Positions 21,822 to 33,719 of a stretch of DNA of 64,000 nucleotides are shown here, piece after piece (positions within the stretch are counted from its first letter, which is position 1; each line of letters opens with the position of its first letter). Position numbers and translations under genes: made by a program. Where the stretch lies: positions 92,487,169 through 92,551,168 of the forward strand of contig CM041292.1 in the NCBI GenBank assembly GCA_023052935.1, given 5' to 3'. The notes beneath the pieces are model-generated. The model saw only the letters and a list, made by a program, of their open reading frames with translations, was not told the origin of the DNA and made no database searches. This stretch comes from Piezodorus guildinii. Lineage: Eukaryota > Arthropoda > Insecta > Hemiptera > Pentatomidae.

Positions 21822-23440
21822 CTTTCCCTTACTTATATATGAAATATATTGTAAGGGAAAGTGTTGCGATCGTGAAAATTTTTGAATTCCAGTTTTAACC
21901 GGAAACACAAGTTTAGGACCCTAACGACCAAGTTCCACAAAACGTATCCCTGAAATGATACTGTAACATTTTTAATATAATGGCGATCCTGAAGAGCCTA
22001 GTATACCATGCATTTTCCATCTTTTCATGATTTTCTCAAATAGGCTCTACGGTTTGATTAAACTTGCTATATCTAAGTAAAATATAATAGGCTTTAATAT
22101 CATGTAGGTTTCATTCTTATTGAAATTGTCTGATTGGGCTTAAATTCCGATATTTTAAGTTTTCATCCTCTGAAGTACCTTTAACGTTGTACAATTACAG
22201 AAAATAACATTCCCTTTAGGATTGATGTAAAACTAGTAAATATACAAGATACAAGTTGATAACCAAATAAAGGAGGAAAGACCATACATATTTTTAGATA
22301 AACTTTGTTCTTGAACGTATGAATAGCAAGACTGATGTATAATACAACATACCATTGGAAGGCCAATGGTATGGAAGGGTAAACATTTTAGAAAAAACTT
22401 TACCTCATACAAAAAGTTGTACAAGGTTATGAAGAGCGATTGTTGTAGATATTAATATAATTGAATATTTAATCTGAAACACACGTTTTCATTGTGATTC
22501 AATATAATGCTGCAACCTTTTCTGTAACCTATAATTCTGTATTTATTGCTTTCACGCTCAAACGAGGTGAATGTCCAACAGTTTATATCCATGATATACC
22601 TATTCCAACTTCAGGAGAAGTACGATATTTGGGACTACACTTATACAAAAGACTAACATGGAGGACCCATATTAGACTTGAGAGAAAACAGCCGAATAGA
22701 CGATTTGGAATATTCCGTCTTCTTGACAAACGATCAAAATTATTATTGAAAACCAAAATTACTATTTACAAAGTACTGATCAACCCCTTATGGACATACG
22801 GGATAGACGTATGGGGCTCTACCAAAACCTCCAACATCCACTGGTCATCTGGCAGTGGTCCAGAGATGCTTTGAATTAAACTATTATTCGAAAGCTAACA
22901 TATTTGATTATTGCAGTTTTTTTTTTTTTTTAATTCAGATTGCAAATACTAATTTCACAGGCCAAAGGAACTGTAATTAAATATACAAACAAACCTTTTT
23001 TCAATTCTAAATTTATTTAAAAATCCTTAATGCTCCATATTTTGTCACGAATAAACTCATCAATAATGACGTTAATGTTCCATATGTTACAGATTTACCC
23101 CGAACCAGGTATCATTCATTCAATGACAAACTCTATTCCCACTCTAATCCACTGGTTTCCATTTTTTCTTCCTCTTCAATTTCTGATAATCTCCGAGGGG
23201 TCTGAAAAAAGATGGTCCTGAGACATAGTTTAGAATATTTTTAGAGTGCTGCCAAAGGGTAGTGTCTCTACATGCATTTCATATCAGTTTACCATATGTT
23301 GATGACATTTACTTGAAGTATTTTTATACAGTTGTAAATAACAATAAATATGTTTAAATAAAAAAATATTCAAGTTCTTAAATTGACTTAACTATGGGGG
23401 TAAGTGAAAGTCCTGTATTTCGTTCACCAGATTTTTCTTA
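21822..23440 (+). repeat. R1 repeat copy C, split by a Jockey-B insertion
   Basis: The 5' terminus is a hairpin with perfect 11-bp arms CTTTCCCTTAC (21,822-21,832) and GTAAGGGAAAG (21,851-21,861), followed by TTGCGATCGTGAAAATTTTTG. The R1 body runs to about 22,500. The 3' end, GGTAAGTGAAAGTCCTG and TTCACCAGATTTTT, lies at 23,393-23,430. Between them is a Jockey-B fragment (22,515-23,365). It is noncoding. Confidence 0.8.
22515..23365 (+). pseudogene. Jockey-B fragment inserted in R1
   Basis: The first part encodes FIAFTLKRGECPTVYIHD, VRYLGLHLYKRLTW and WTYGIDVWGSTK, i.e. the segment after the FADD motif in Jockey ORF2. At about 22,850 the match breaks and about 150 bp of unrelated A+T-rich DNA follows. 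From about 23,020 the C-terminal part resumes in another frame (LNAPYFVTNKLI-like) and runs through the 3' untranslated region to an A-rich end near 23,365. The catalytic region is missing. Confidence 0.75.
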
Positions 23441-24300
23441 TTTCCAATATCACCAATTCTCCTCACGGAATCAGTTTCACGATATGTTTTATTGATTATT
23501 TTCTTATATCACATAAATATTTTTAGACTAAACTAACAAAATAAAAAAGACATTATCTTTTATCCAACCTAAGGTGCTTCTCAAGGATCCTCTGAATAAG
23601 AACCCCTTTTTTTAAAATAAGCAGCGGCCTTATGTACACATGCTTAAACTGTTTCAGAGAAAAACCCCTTCCCTCCAATTAGGATAAACATTTGAAGATT
23701 TATAACGGGAATAAGACGGGGAAGCTGATTATGTATGATGTTGCCTTGTGTCTAAGGAGCACTCGAGAAATTTATGAATGCCTGTAGACTTAGGAAGAGA
23801 GGGCCCCTGTATAACACATGTGATTCCTTCCCTAAGCCCCGGGATTCTTCAAGCATAATGAGAGGCTTAACGTGTTCCGCCATTATTAATTATCTTTTGT
23901 TGGGGAAGGAGGGCAAATTAGATTCCGAGGGCGTTTCTAGGAAAGGTTGGATGTATTATATTTAATGGGAAATATCGGGAAACTTTATGAAGGATTCCTT
24001 CTACAAACACTAATAAGGAAAGGTATCTCAGAAAAGTAGGCCAAAACGCTTCTGTATAGCAAACAAGCACTGATAGAAAAACATCATTAGCAACCCAATC
24101 ACGTCACATGTTTTTTAGTATATATTTTTTCATCAGCTATGAATTGTGATACTCAAATAACGGCACGCAGCATTCGAGATTTTCTACAGATCCTCTTATA
24201 ATAAGTTTTTCATTTATTAATATCAACTACTTAAATTACATAGGTCTCTTTTCTAAAAAGCTTCCCAAATTTAATGAAGTCTGTGATGGTCAGTTAATTA
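23441..24300. other. Noncoding DNA with a G+C-richer island
   Basis: The island at about 23,640-23,960 contains an open plus-strand frame of 63 codons without recognisable motifs. Nothing else identified. Confidence 0.35.
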
Positions 24301-24309
24301 TTATTATAA

Positions 24310-24535
24310 TTAATTAATTGATTCGCATTTAATGCGAATAAAGGACCCCTGATGGAGCAAGACAGTTACCGAATGGACAACTCTTGGAAAGAAACGCAAG
24401 AAAGGAAAATAAACGAAAATATTGGAATTAAAATGCAGAGAAATTGAAAAACAAGAAGCGAACTCATAACTCAGAAGGTACGGCTGGTGTGCTATCAAGA
24501 CTAATCCAGGAGAACACATAGAAACCATTTTATTA
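24310..24535 (+). pseudogene. Possible RTE-like LINE C-terminal remnant
   Basis: One plus-strand frame reads WSKTVTEWTTLGKKRKKGK, which resembles the EW(R/T)PLG(K/R)RxxGRP region near the C-terminus of RTE-type reverse transcriptases. A frameshifted run of the same character follows. The match is short and could be chance. The open minus-strand frame overlapping it has no recognisable features. Confidence 0.3.
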
Positions 24536-24591
24536 TTTATTTAAATAAGTATTTTGTAATTTTTTAAAAAAAGGTATTAGTAATTTTATCT

Positions 24592-24640
24592 AAACAATAC
24601 TTTCCTTTACTATATATTTCATATAGGTGTGTGAAAGTAA
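24592..24640 (-). repeat. Solitary R1 terminus (hairpin end)
   Basis: The minus strand reads ACTTTCACACACC, ATATGAAATATATAGTAAAG and GAAAGTATTG, the hairpin end of R1. The rest of the element is absent or unrecognisable. Confidence 0.4.
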
Positions 24641-24979
24641 TAAGGCCTTGGGGGAGAGGGGCAAATTAGCTTTTAGATTAGATAAAAATAAATTCATCAA
24701 TGAGTCATTAGCTTTTTTTATTTTTCTGATTTCCAACCAATCTTAATCTTGATATGCTTAAATTTTTAATATTTTGTCCTTGGTAAGTGAAAGTAAAAGT
24801 TGTATAGAATATTTGGCCAAACATTGTTTCTTTTTTTAATTCATATCAACTATTAAAAGGGGATACAAATATAAATAAACATATATAAACTTTATATATC
24901 AACCAAATTGTAAATATTTGTGAATAATGGCTTATCTTATAATTAACTAATTAAGAAAGTTAAGTACATAAACTTTATT

Positions 24980-25262
24980 TTTTTAAATTTAGTATTTATT
25001 TACATTGGATATCCTCTCATTACCTCTCCAACCCATGAAAGGCCATAGATTCAATACATATACCCAAAAACGATTAGGCCAGGTTTTTCTTAATTTCAGG
25101 GTATCCATTCTATTGAAGCTGGATGTACCTCTGGGGGGTGTCCATACCTCAAAGTCGTTCCACGGTTGATGATATAAAATAATAAATAATAATGCCACAT
25201 CCCAGAATCCTGGACCTGGGGAACAGTAATCTAGTGCTTAATAAACTGAACTACGCTGCTTC
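24980..25262 (-). mobile_element. SINE2 copy
   Basis: The minus strand starts with GCAGCGTAGTTCAGTTTATT, AAGCACTAGATTACTG and CCAGGTCCAGGATTCTGGG, matching the tRNA-like head of the copy at 3,480-3,797. The inner block corresponding to GATACCCTGAAATT and the CCTAATC block are shared as well. The B box is mutated. The 3' end is not defined. Confidence 0.5.
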
Positions 25263-25879
25263 TTATTTTACTTTATACTTCTATACTTTATATCTTCTAT
25301 CTATATATTCTATATATATATTTATATTCACTTATATAATAAATAAAAAGTATAAATTAGTAAGCAGATAAGAAATAAAATTGAAAGCTGTATTTTTATT
25401 TTGATCTTTCTGGTACGACTTAAGTATAATTATATTATTTTCCCTTGAACTTGTGAATTATACAGGATATTCAAACAATCAAATAATGTATTTTTTTCTT
25501 TCAATCGGCTTAAAATGAACCACCAAACTATACATGCCAAGTATTAATAATTCTGTTTAATTATGGCTAGTGAATTGAATTATCAGATTTCGAATTAGAG
25601 ATTAACTATAAATTTTTTAGTTGATTTAGTTTTAATGAAGTTGTGTTGTAAAGTGATTAAAGTCCATCCAAGCGCGTACGGTTTTAGGCTTCATTTTGTT
25701 TTCTTTTTCTTAGTATGATTATCACAAAAATTAGGATGGTTTTATTGTTAACAATGATATATCAAATTATTGTAATTTATAAAAGATTCGTCTTTTTTCA
25801 ATTCAATACAAATCTTCAATACGAATACAGGGTTCTTTCAGAGATATCTTCTCTCTTATTATTCCGACTTATTTTTTTT

Positions 25880-26350
25880 CGTAGGGGAGACCTTTTCTTG
25901 CAAAAGGGATGAGGATAGGACGTTGGACCCCCGAGGGCTGTGCCCCCTTGGGGCCCGTTATTTACGCCCCCATTGACAAAGAGCAGTATCGGGCGGAGGC
26001 GGTGACTCAGGCCCCGGGGATATAGGTAATACATCTCGGAACGTCCCCATCAGTCAGGGCTTATCGACACCCTAATGGCTGGTGAGCGGCCATCTTGTTT
26101 CACCCTCCTTGTTTGGACATGAGGGGGGTGTGAGTAATAGGAAGGACACGCGCATGCCCAACCTCTCCCCCACCCCCTCGAGAACCGCTGGTCAAAAAAC
26201 TCAACCCCTTAGCAACTCGGGCCCTAGCAACCCCTGGCCAGATTCTCTAAAACGGTGAATATAGCTTCCCCTCTCTCTCACTCCCTTCCCCTCTCCCTCA
26301 CCCCCCTCACTCTCTTCTCTACCTCCCCCTTCGCCTTCTCTCTCGCTTTC
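25880..26350. other. G+C-rich island with paired TAGCAAC half sites
   Basis: A sharp change of composition from the flanks. It contains two TAGCAAC motifs (26,210-26,216 and 26,225-26,231), the half site of RFX X-boxes, and the segment CCGCTGGTCAAAAAACTCA, shared in inverted orientation with the island at 33,960-34,100. Pyrimidine-rich CTCTC runs close it. No recognised coding sequence. Best guess is a low-copy regulatory region or a decayed G+C-rich repeat. Confidence 0.4.
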
Positions 26351-26643
26351 TGTTTCGCCCTGTGGGCACCCCATCTTAATATTGATTTATATTAGCTGAG
26401 CGCCTCTCACACACCGTCACATGTCGCAATAAAACTTTCGAAATACTGTGAATTAACAACTGTCCTTGAACAATAAACATAATTTAATTTTCAGGGACAT
26501 AGATAAATATAATTTTTTAAATAAACAGTTTACATTTCTTATTGAAGTATTAATTAGGGATAGATTCTTTAAGGTGAAGATCAAAGTTATGAATAAAGTT
26601 GGAGGCTGATATTCAACTTCACCACTATTTTATTAAATATTGA

Positions 26644-26681
26644 TGCACAACGTTTCGGCTATAATGCCATCTTCAGGTGCA
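26644..26681 (-). ncRNA. Hammerhead-ribozyme-like motif of Penelope-like element
   Basis: Minus-strand order: TGCAC, CTGAAGA, T, GGC-ATTATA-GCC, GAAAC, GTT, GTGCA. This gives stem I (TGCAC with GTGCA, 5 bp), the conserved core box CTGANGA, a 3-bp stem II, the GAAA box, and a minimal stem III made of AC pairing with GT, followed by the cleavage-site position T. It matches the minimal type I hammerheads described in Penelope-like elements. The unpaired T before stem II recurs in the motif at 56,895-56,934. No reverse transcriptase or GIY-YIG coding sequence is visible nearby. Confidence 0.55.
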
Positions 26682-26699
26682 AAGAAATATTTATCGAAG

Positions 26700-29080
26700 G
26701 TGAGTGGATACTTACACCCAGAAGCTTCATGTCTGAAATATAAATAGATAGATAGAAAAAAGTGTTTTTTTTTTTTGTTTTTTTTTTTTTACCATACTTA
26801 TTTTTCACAATATGTACAAGAACACAGAATACTCCGGGTAGTTTGTCTACTAATAAAAAAGGTATATATAATAAAAAAAAAAAATTACTTATTTTTTATA
26901 ATAATCGTTTTCGTTATAAAATGAACTAAATATAAATATGGCTTATCTCTCATAACTTATACTCTAAAAATCCTCCATAGTTCCAAAATCATTTCACATA
27001 AATAATGTGTTCAACACTTTTCATTTGTTTTTATATATTATTATTTTGTTTCCCGCCAGTATGATGTCTCTAAAATATATTTTATTATAAGAATTAAAGG
27101 ATGTACATTTGCCTAATAGATTATTCAAGTATTCAACTCCCTTACTATCACAAATAAAACAGGCATAAACACTATCGTGTATCCAAGCTTAACAAATTAA
27201 GTTCATTAGTTCTCTTCTTGTTTTTAAAACTTTCCTTGTTAATTCTATTTCGTTTTCATATTTTATATAATGAACATGAAAGTCAAGATTTTTGTAACAT
27301 TAAATAATGTTCAGCATTCATAACGCAGATCATTAATTCTTTTCTAACATTGTCTTCAACTAGTGCCATTAGATTATCCATCTAAATGACCTTCCACCTT
27401 ACCAAGGCGGCGAAGTCCGCGTTAATGATTCGCTAATTTTTACCATTAATTCAACTAGCTGCTGTTTTTATTTTTCATAAATTTAAGGCTTGATATAATA
27501 ATATTTTACCTTATTATTACAATTGAAATGTTTCTTTAAATTATTGATATGTGCATATGTAAGTATTTACAGAAACATCATAAGTTCACTTTACTGCAGT
27601 TCATGCGAGACTGTCAAAAATAATTGCATTTTTTACAATGTTTAGAATTTCGTCTTCTTTTTTTGTTTGTTTTTTAGTCCATCAAATCGAAAAAGCAAGT
27701 TAGATTAGCAATGAGCAAGAAGGCATCAGACTTAAAATCATTGGTTAAAATTTTATTAAATTAAATGCTCGTAATATTGGCCTCACTTTTAGAAACGAAT
27801 TCTTTGTTAGGTTCTTGACGAAGATACTACTCTAAATTCAAAAATAATAATTTTGAACTCTTTTGTTTACTGATTGTTTAGTAAAATAGTTTAATGTGAT
27901 ATTTTTTGCACTCAATATGAGAGATATTATAGAGTATAAAGAAATAGCATTTTTCATAATTATCAAGATAAAAAACTTTTTGATAAATGTTGGAGACATT
28001 TTTCATTAACAAATCAATGTTTTTAAAAATATTTTGCATTTAGCTCTTTTCTGACTGTTCAATACCTGAAAATTCAGGTGACAGGCGATTCACCACAGTT
28101 TCACTTCTACACTTTACTGCAGTTAACAACAAACATGAAGAAAATATTGTTAATTACTATATTTTATAATAATCTTCAACTATAATTTGATTTGATCAAC
28201 TTACTGTTGTCTTGAAACACTTACATCTTTTCTTATTTATATAATTGAAATAGTTATACATTTGTAATTAGATTTAGAGCTTTGGATGTAATATTATTAA
28301 AATTAAATTGTAAAGCAGATGCCTTACTTAATTTTCGTATTTTAATAAAATATTGTATGTATATGCATTTTTACTTTCACTTAGCTATAGATTATGAGAA
28401 GAGGTGTTGCTATCCTTAATCCAAAAAACATAACTTAGTTGTCTTACGAAATGGTCTATATGTATTTAATCTTTTTATATGTGTAAAATATACAATAATT
28501 AATAAATTATTTTATGTTTCATAGCAATTTTATAGATGCTCAAACAAATTAATTTTAAACGATTTTTAAAATATAATAACAATTGAACTTGTTAATAAGG
28601 GAGCCTGAGTACGAAACACGGATACCAAGCCCAACATGATTAAAATTTGTTTAACGGGAGGAAGCTATTATGTATTAAATACAATAAATGTTTAAATAAA
28701 ACAGATTTCCGAATTGTGAGTATAATACATAAGAGAATGTATAGTTCCTAAGGCGTGTAATTATTTAATAGCAATAAGAAGTTATATAATATTATATGCT
28801 GTGGTTCGAAATAAAGTAGGAATTATGTTTTTCTTTCTTAGAATTACTTAATAAGTAAAAACAAATATGAAAGGATGAGCTGTCTTAAAATGAATTGTCA
28901 CAAACATTGCTAGCTCTCGTACCGATATTTTTGCCTTTAATTAAAACCATTCTCTCGAGAAATAGCATTTAGTCATTGTTTGCTATAAAACAAACTGCTA
29001 TTTTGATTTTAATACAATACATTTTCATACATGAAGCTGAGATGTTAGATTTTGTAATGCCTGTACTTGGGAGATCCCCT
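26700..29080. other. A+T-rich noncoding DNA
   Basis: No gene found on either strand. A fragment near 28,378-28,390 (ACTTTCACTTAG) faintly resembles the R1 end but is too short to call. Confidence 0.45.
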
Positions 29081-29300
29081 AGCCTAAGATAGCCAAGTGA
29101 AGGTGTGAGTGCTGCCTACACTAAAGTTCACCCCCTGAGTACCCCCCGGCCACCCCCCGTGGCCATGGCAACGCCCTCGGACCCCCGATGCCCTCGGTAA
29201 TCCCGCTAAGATATAACTGCCTCTTACCCTTATCCCAAGGGATTTACATAACAGTGTCTCTTCCACGGCGGGGCACCTAGGGCTTGTATATATCATCCTT
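29080..29300. other. G+C-rich island with an RFX X-box-like palindrome
   Basis: Contains GTGGCCATGGCAAC at 29,159-29,172, fitting the X-box form GTNRCC-N(0-3)-RGYAAC recognised by RFX winged-helix factors. The surrounding 200 bp is C-rich and stands out from its flanks. No coding sequence recognised. Confidence 0.4.
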
Positions 29301-29589
29301 TTCGGGATTCTATTTAGGAAAGGGCAGGCGGATTACCCTTATCTTGGGTAGGGCGGATTTGAATAACAAAACCTGTCTCGCTATTTATATACAATTTCCA
29401 TTCCAACTACCTCTCCTAAAGGACAATGCTCATTTGGTTTTTCGAAAATTATTACAAAGGAATCGATTGACAGCTTGGAAAACTCATTTAATTTAATATT
29501 ATGCGTTTATTGTATTTTGTTTATCAATACATCTACTTAGGTCAATCCATCTAATTCAAAAGCTAGAAAGAAGAAATAAATAGAAGGTC

Positions 29590-30012
29590 AAATATGGAAT
29601 GGAAAAAAAATTATATTTTAAAAATGTCCTTAAAAGCCAACTACCTCCAGTATTGAAGGCTAGAATCCTGGGAACTTGTGTGTACCTAGTAATTTTATAT
29701 GGCTCCGTCTACGACCAGCCAAGACTACGACAAACTGTCAAGGACACAGCTTCAGTTTTCTAGAAGTATATTAAATATTAAGAGGAAAGATCGCGTCAGC
29801 AATAAAAAAAAATACGAAAACAAATTATCCTCAAAAGTATACCAAAGAAGTTACATATATTAAAATGGAGTGGGCCGGTCATGCTATCCACGATGATGTT
29901 CTAAAATTTCTACAGAGAGGATTCCAAGGTAACGAAAGCAATGTAAAACCACTAACGAGATGGAGGGACGAAATAGTTAAAGTAGTGGCTAGAAATAGGC
30001 AATTGTGACAAA
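29590..30012 (+). pseudogene. RTE-like LINE reverse transcriptase C-terminal remnant
   Basis: Plus-strand frames encode LPPVLKARILGTCVYLVILY (the LPxxLKTRIxxTCVxPVLTYG block), then LNIKRKDRVSNKK, LKWSGPVML (usual LKWxWAGHVxR) and TRWRDEIVKV, in the order found at the end of RTE-type or similar apurinic-endonuclease LINEs. Several stops and frameshifts interrupt it. Neither the endonuclease nor the catalytic FADD region is present. Confidence 0.6.
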
Positions 30013-31107
30013 AAAAATCTATCATTGAATACATTGGTATATTTTTAGTTTGAATCAGAAAGGAAATGTTTTATTGTATGTATATTGTAAGATCTTAATT
30101 GTAAATATTCTAAATATCAGCATGAATCAAGAAGAGGGAATTCTGTTAAAATTTAAATACCAGACTTTTACCTCCCAAAAGGGAGAAGCTTATTTTTCTG
30201 TAAATAAAGCTGTTATTAATATTATTGATTGTAATATTAATTTTTAAACCCATTTGGCAATAACGTAGGCAGTGGTAGGAGACAATATTTCATTATGACC
30301 ACATCCTGACTATTTTCGTAGTATTTTCCTAGGAAAAACTTTTGTTGAACAATAAGATTTTTTTTCTACCGATTTTTTTCTAAATCGACATAGAAACCTC
30401 AATGTACTTTATCTCATTTTTACAATTAAAACTTTGATAAATGTAAAAAGTACTACCAATAAAAAATTATGGAATGTGTTATTATATCTAGAGACCAGAT
30501 ATTCGTGCAAAAAAAAAATAAACAAAACAAAAAAAAAAAAAACGAAATATCGTGGTTTTTACAAATTCTCAAGAAATATGAAATTTGAATGCGTACCTAA
30601 GACTAAATACTTAGAGAGAATTATGAAGGGTTGTAAACAGAGGGTTCAGTATAACAACAATAACAGTGAACTTCTTCGAATTAGCCCCGGCTGTGGATAA
30701 TTCGAATGTGACGTTTGAACGAATAAAAACAATGAAACGCATTATGTTAGACGGATTTGTTTCAGATGTGAAAATCAAAATATGTTCCTTTATTTTGGGG
30801 AATTTTATTTAAATTTTTTTAAATGAAAGATCTTTGTTTCATTTTCGAGTTAATATTTAATATAACGATTTAGAATATAAAATAATTGACATTTAAATTT
30901 TTAGCCACAATGAAACTGGAAAGAAATGTTTATTAATTTTTTAATACCATTAAGGAACATTTTCTGTTTTTTGTTTTGTTTCTGTTATTTTGTTTTTTAC
31001 TAAATCAATGTACAGTTTGTCAATATCTTTTTTATAAAAGTTATAAATAATTATTTTAAACTATTTCTTTTATATGTTATATCACTATAAACATTTTTTT
31101 TATCCAG
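30013..31107. other. A+T-rich noncoding DNA
   Basis: Open frames at 30,050-30,247 and 30,434-30,700 are lysine- and asparagine-rich with no recognised domain. I treat them as chance. Confidence 0.4.
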
Positions 31108-31210
31108 AGTGCTGTCAATGGGCAGTCTCTCTTCATGTCTTTTTCATGTATTCTATCTCACATCTTGATGTATGAAACCAATAAATATTTAAGTATCAAT
31201 AAATAAATTT
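31108..31210 (+). pseudogene. Jockey-B 3' UTR fragment
   Basis: AGAGTGCTGTCAATGGGCAG and CTTCATGTC..TTTCATG match the 3' untranslated region of Jockey-B copies at 17,470 and 36,480. The segment ends in AATAAATAAATTTTTAAAA. No coding part is included. Confidence 0.55.
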
Positions 31211-31606
31211 TTAAAAAATATTTAATTTTTTTTATTTAGTTTAATAGTTAATGTCCCATGAAAAAAAAAAACAAAAAAAAAAGAACACTAAAAGTAATTA
31301 AGTACAAATGATCAGAATTAAGAAGAATTCAACAACAAAATATATGGTATTTGAACATATAAACTATATTTCTTTCAGGGTATGGATTAATTTTCTAAAA
31401 AACCTGTAAATACAGACCAACAAATATAGTTCCTCTCAACTTAGCTGTGTGGGCTGATAGCGCCTGAGTGGTTTGACCTGCTTGACCTTTCTGTCGTGTG
31501 GGCTTAATACAACGGCGCAAGTGCTAAATCCCATTTCCACAATTTCTTATTAATATAACTACATAAATATATATCTAAAAGATACTTTAGTTATAAATTA
31601 TATGTA

Positions 31607-32469
31607 TTTAGTTGTTCCAAATGAAATGTCCATTTTTATAGTTTCTAAAATACATAAAGGAGTTTGCAGGTCTCTGTAGTTTTCTTCCGAATGTTTACAT
31701 ATTTAAAGTAAACAGTTACTAATCCTCTACCTTTGTATTATAAACATTAGCTTCCCCATCAATTACCCACATTTTAGTATACCTCCAAATATGAACATGG
31801 AAACACGCGATTTTCGAGTAATATTTTTGTACGAGTTTAAACTCGCCCATTCAGCAGCTGAGGCCGCTAGAAATATTTGTAAGGCGTTTGGGGAAGGGAA
31901 TGTTAATGAACGGACCATTCACCGTTGGTTTGCTAAGTTTTCAGCTGGGTATACCGACTTGGAAAACTTGCCCCGTGAAAGACCTCCGTCCGTAATAGAC
32001 AACGATGTCCTCAAACATACAGTAGAAGGAAAACCCTACCAAACAGTTAAAGGACTCTCAGCACAAATAAATGCAAGTGCATCTACCAAACATTTAGAGT
32101 GTATTAAATACCCCATGTTTCAAAACATACCATGCAAAAATTGAAAGAACTGGGCTAAGAAGTTCTTCCGCACCCACCATATTCTCCCGACTTGTCTTCA
32201 ACAGATTACCACCTGTTCAGGATTTTAGACAACTTCGTCAAAGGAAAACTTTTTGAAAATGATGATCAAGTGAAAAGTGCGTTTTCAGATTTTGTTTCAC
32301 TTCAAAGCTCAGAGTTTTTCAGTTGGGGATAAAAAAGTTGGTGTCACGTTGGGAAAAATGTGTAGAAAAAGAATGTAAATACTTCGAATAAAATCATCTT
32401 GTTTTCATATCGTATTTTTAATAAAAATACTTTACCTTGAAAACGGACATTTCAAGTGACACGACCCAA
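31607..32469 (+). mobile_element. Mariner element, internally deleted, flanked by TA
   Basis: The element lies between TA dinucleotides (31,605-31,606 and 32,470-32,471), the mariner target duplication. Its imperfect terminal inverted repeats are at 31,607-31,638 and 32,438-32,469; both contain TGAAATGTCC followed by a T-rich block. At 863 bp it is about two thirds of the usual 1.3 kb, because the middle of the transposase gene is missing. It cannot move by itself but could serve as a substrate if a matching transposase exists. Confidence 0.88.
31791..32391 (+). pseudogene. Mariner (Mos1-like) transposase pseudogene
   Basis: The N-terminal part (31,791-32,085) is an open frame with the mariner helix-turn-helix region: FRVIFLYEFKLAHSAAEAA, then RTIHRWFAKF and a GRPS-like PRERPPSVID linker. 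Beyond about HLECI the central catalytic part is deleted. The sequence resumes in another frame at about 32,130 with QKLKELG, an in-frame TAA, and VLPHPPYSPDLSSTDYH, which contains the third catalytic Asp (32,204-32,206) of the DD34D triad. A second frameshift near 32,330 precedes the ending VSRWEKCVEKECKYFE and stop at 32,389-32,391. The first two catalytic Asp residues are absent. Confidence 0.88.
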
Positions 32470-32740
32470 TATTTTATGGATTACCTAAAACATATGAAAT
32501 TAGCAAGTTAGTGGGTACATGTGGAAATATATTATTTTGTAATATGTACATATAGCATGTGCTGTATGTATATATTAATATAAAACGCATATAATCAATA
32601 ATTTGACTTTTAAACATTTTTCTATCCAAAACTTAACATTATCAAAAACTGAATAAAATTTGACCCTATAAAATCAATTAAAAAACATTTTCAGCAATTA
32701 CATGTATGTACGTGTACCTACACGTAAGTAGATTCTAAAC

Positions 32741-33114
32741 AGATTTTATTACACCGATGAATAAATTAAATTACGTGTTAATAACCTACAACTGTACAAC
32801 AAAAAATCTTTAAACAATTAAACAATTGAATATATGTTCATGAATATGAAATAATTGAAATAATAATTTACATCTTGCCCGGCCAACTGTTATTTATCGA
32901 AATCTCTTTTTACTATATGGACATACAATTTCGACTCCATGTTTTAAGGTTGTAATTTAATTTGTAATTTGGTTTTAAAAAGATTTTATCACATCAAAGA
33001 ATAAATTAAATAACATGTTAATAATCCTACCACTGTACAACCCAAAATCTTTATACAATTAAAAAATTGAACATAAGTTCATAAATATGAAATAATCAAA
33101 ATAATTATTTACAT
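32741..33114. repeat. Direct duplication, 133-bp units with 240-bp period
   Basis: The segments 32,741-32,873 and 32,981-33,114 align throughout (AGATTTTAT(T/C)AC, GAATAAATTAAAT, GTTAATAA(T)CCTA, ACTGTACAAC, TTCAT(G/A)AATATGAAATAAT), with about one mismatch in eight bases. About 107 bp between the units is not shared with the flanks. It is noncoding. Confidence 0.65.
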
Positions 33115-33342
33115 GTATATTGAACTTTCTTGTAAAAATTTCGATCTGTGTTGTTAACTAAAAATTTAAAAGTTATATATTTTATTGAATGCCACGATAT
33201 GTAATAAATAATATATTATAAATATATAAAAAAATATATATATACATATAAAATAATATGATAAAAATACAAATGCACAATGCGATGATTTTTTTTGTGT
33301 ATAATAATACATAATTATAGGTTTAAAAAAAATTGTTTTGAA

Positions 33343-33405
33343 ATATTTGAAAATATGACTATTTTGGAAATATATGACTATTTTGAAATATATGACTATT
33401 TACGA
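33343..33405. repeat. Short tandem repeat of about 19-20 bp, three units
   Basis: AAATATATGACTATTTT(G) recurs three times with small changes just before the R1 terminus at 33,415. Confidence 0.6.
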
Positions 33406-33414
33406 AATATATTT

Positions 33415-33470
33415 TAATATCCGAGGTAAGTGAAAGTCGTTTGTTGCCCGCACCAAATTTTTTTTATTTT
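33415..33470 (+). repeat. Solitary R1 3' terminus
   Basis: CCGAGGTAAGTGAAAGTCG and TTTGTTGCCCGCACC match the conserved 3' end of R1. The rest of the element is missing or unrecognisably diverged. Confidence 0.65.
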
Positions 33471-33719
33471 TAGAGCAATTTTTTGTCCTTTAGAAAAAAT
33501 AAATTGTTTGGCACATGAGGTAGCATAATTAGCCAAACGAAGTGCATTTATAAACAAATTGTAGAAGTATTAAAGCTTCTTTTACTTTACTAATGAACTG
33601 TATATTCAGCTCTACTATGTATGATTAAGAAATGATTGTGTTAAGGGATGAATCTAACAGGGCATTATTCCTTCTTATAAGGATTCATATTAGTAGGATG
33701 AGAGACATTGACAGAAATT

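Noticed and set aside
28370..28420. Possible R1 hairpin end
   Set aside because: Only ACTTTCACTTAG and a loose GTTGCTATCC match. Too short to separate from chance.
31440..31520. tRNA-like A-box sequence (TAGCGCCTGAGTGG)
   Set aside because: No B box at the proper distance and no cloverleaf pairing. Not called as tRNA or SINE.
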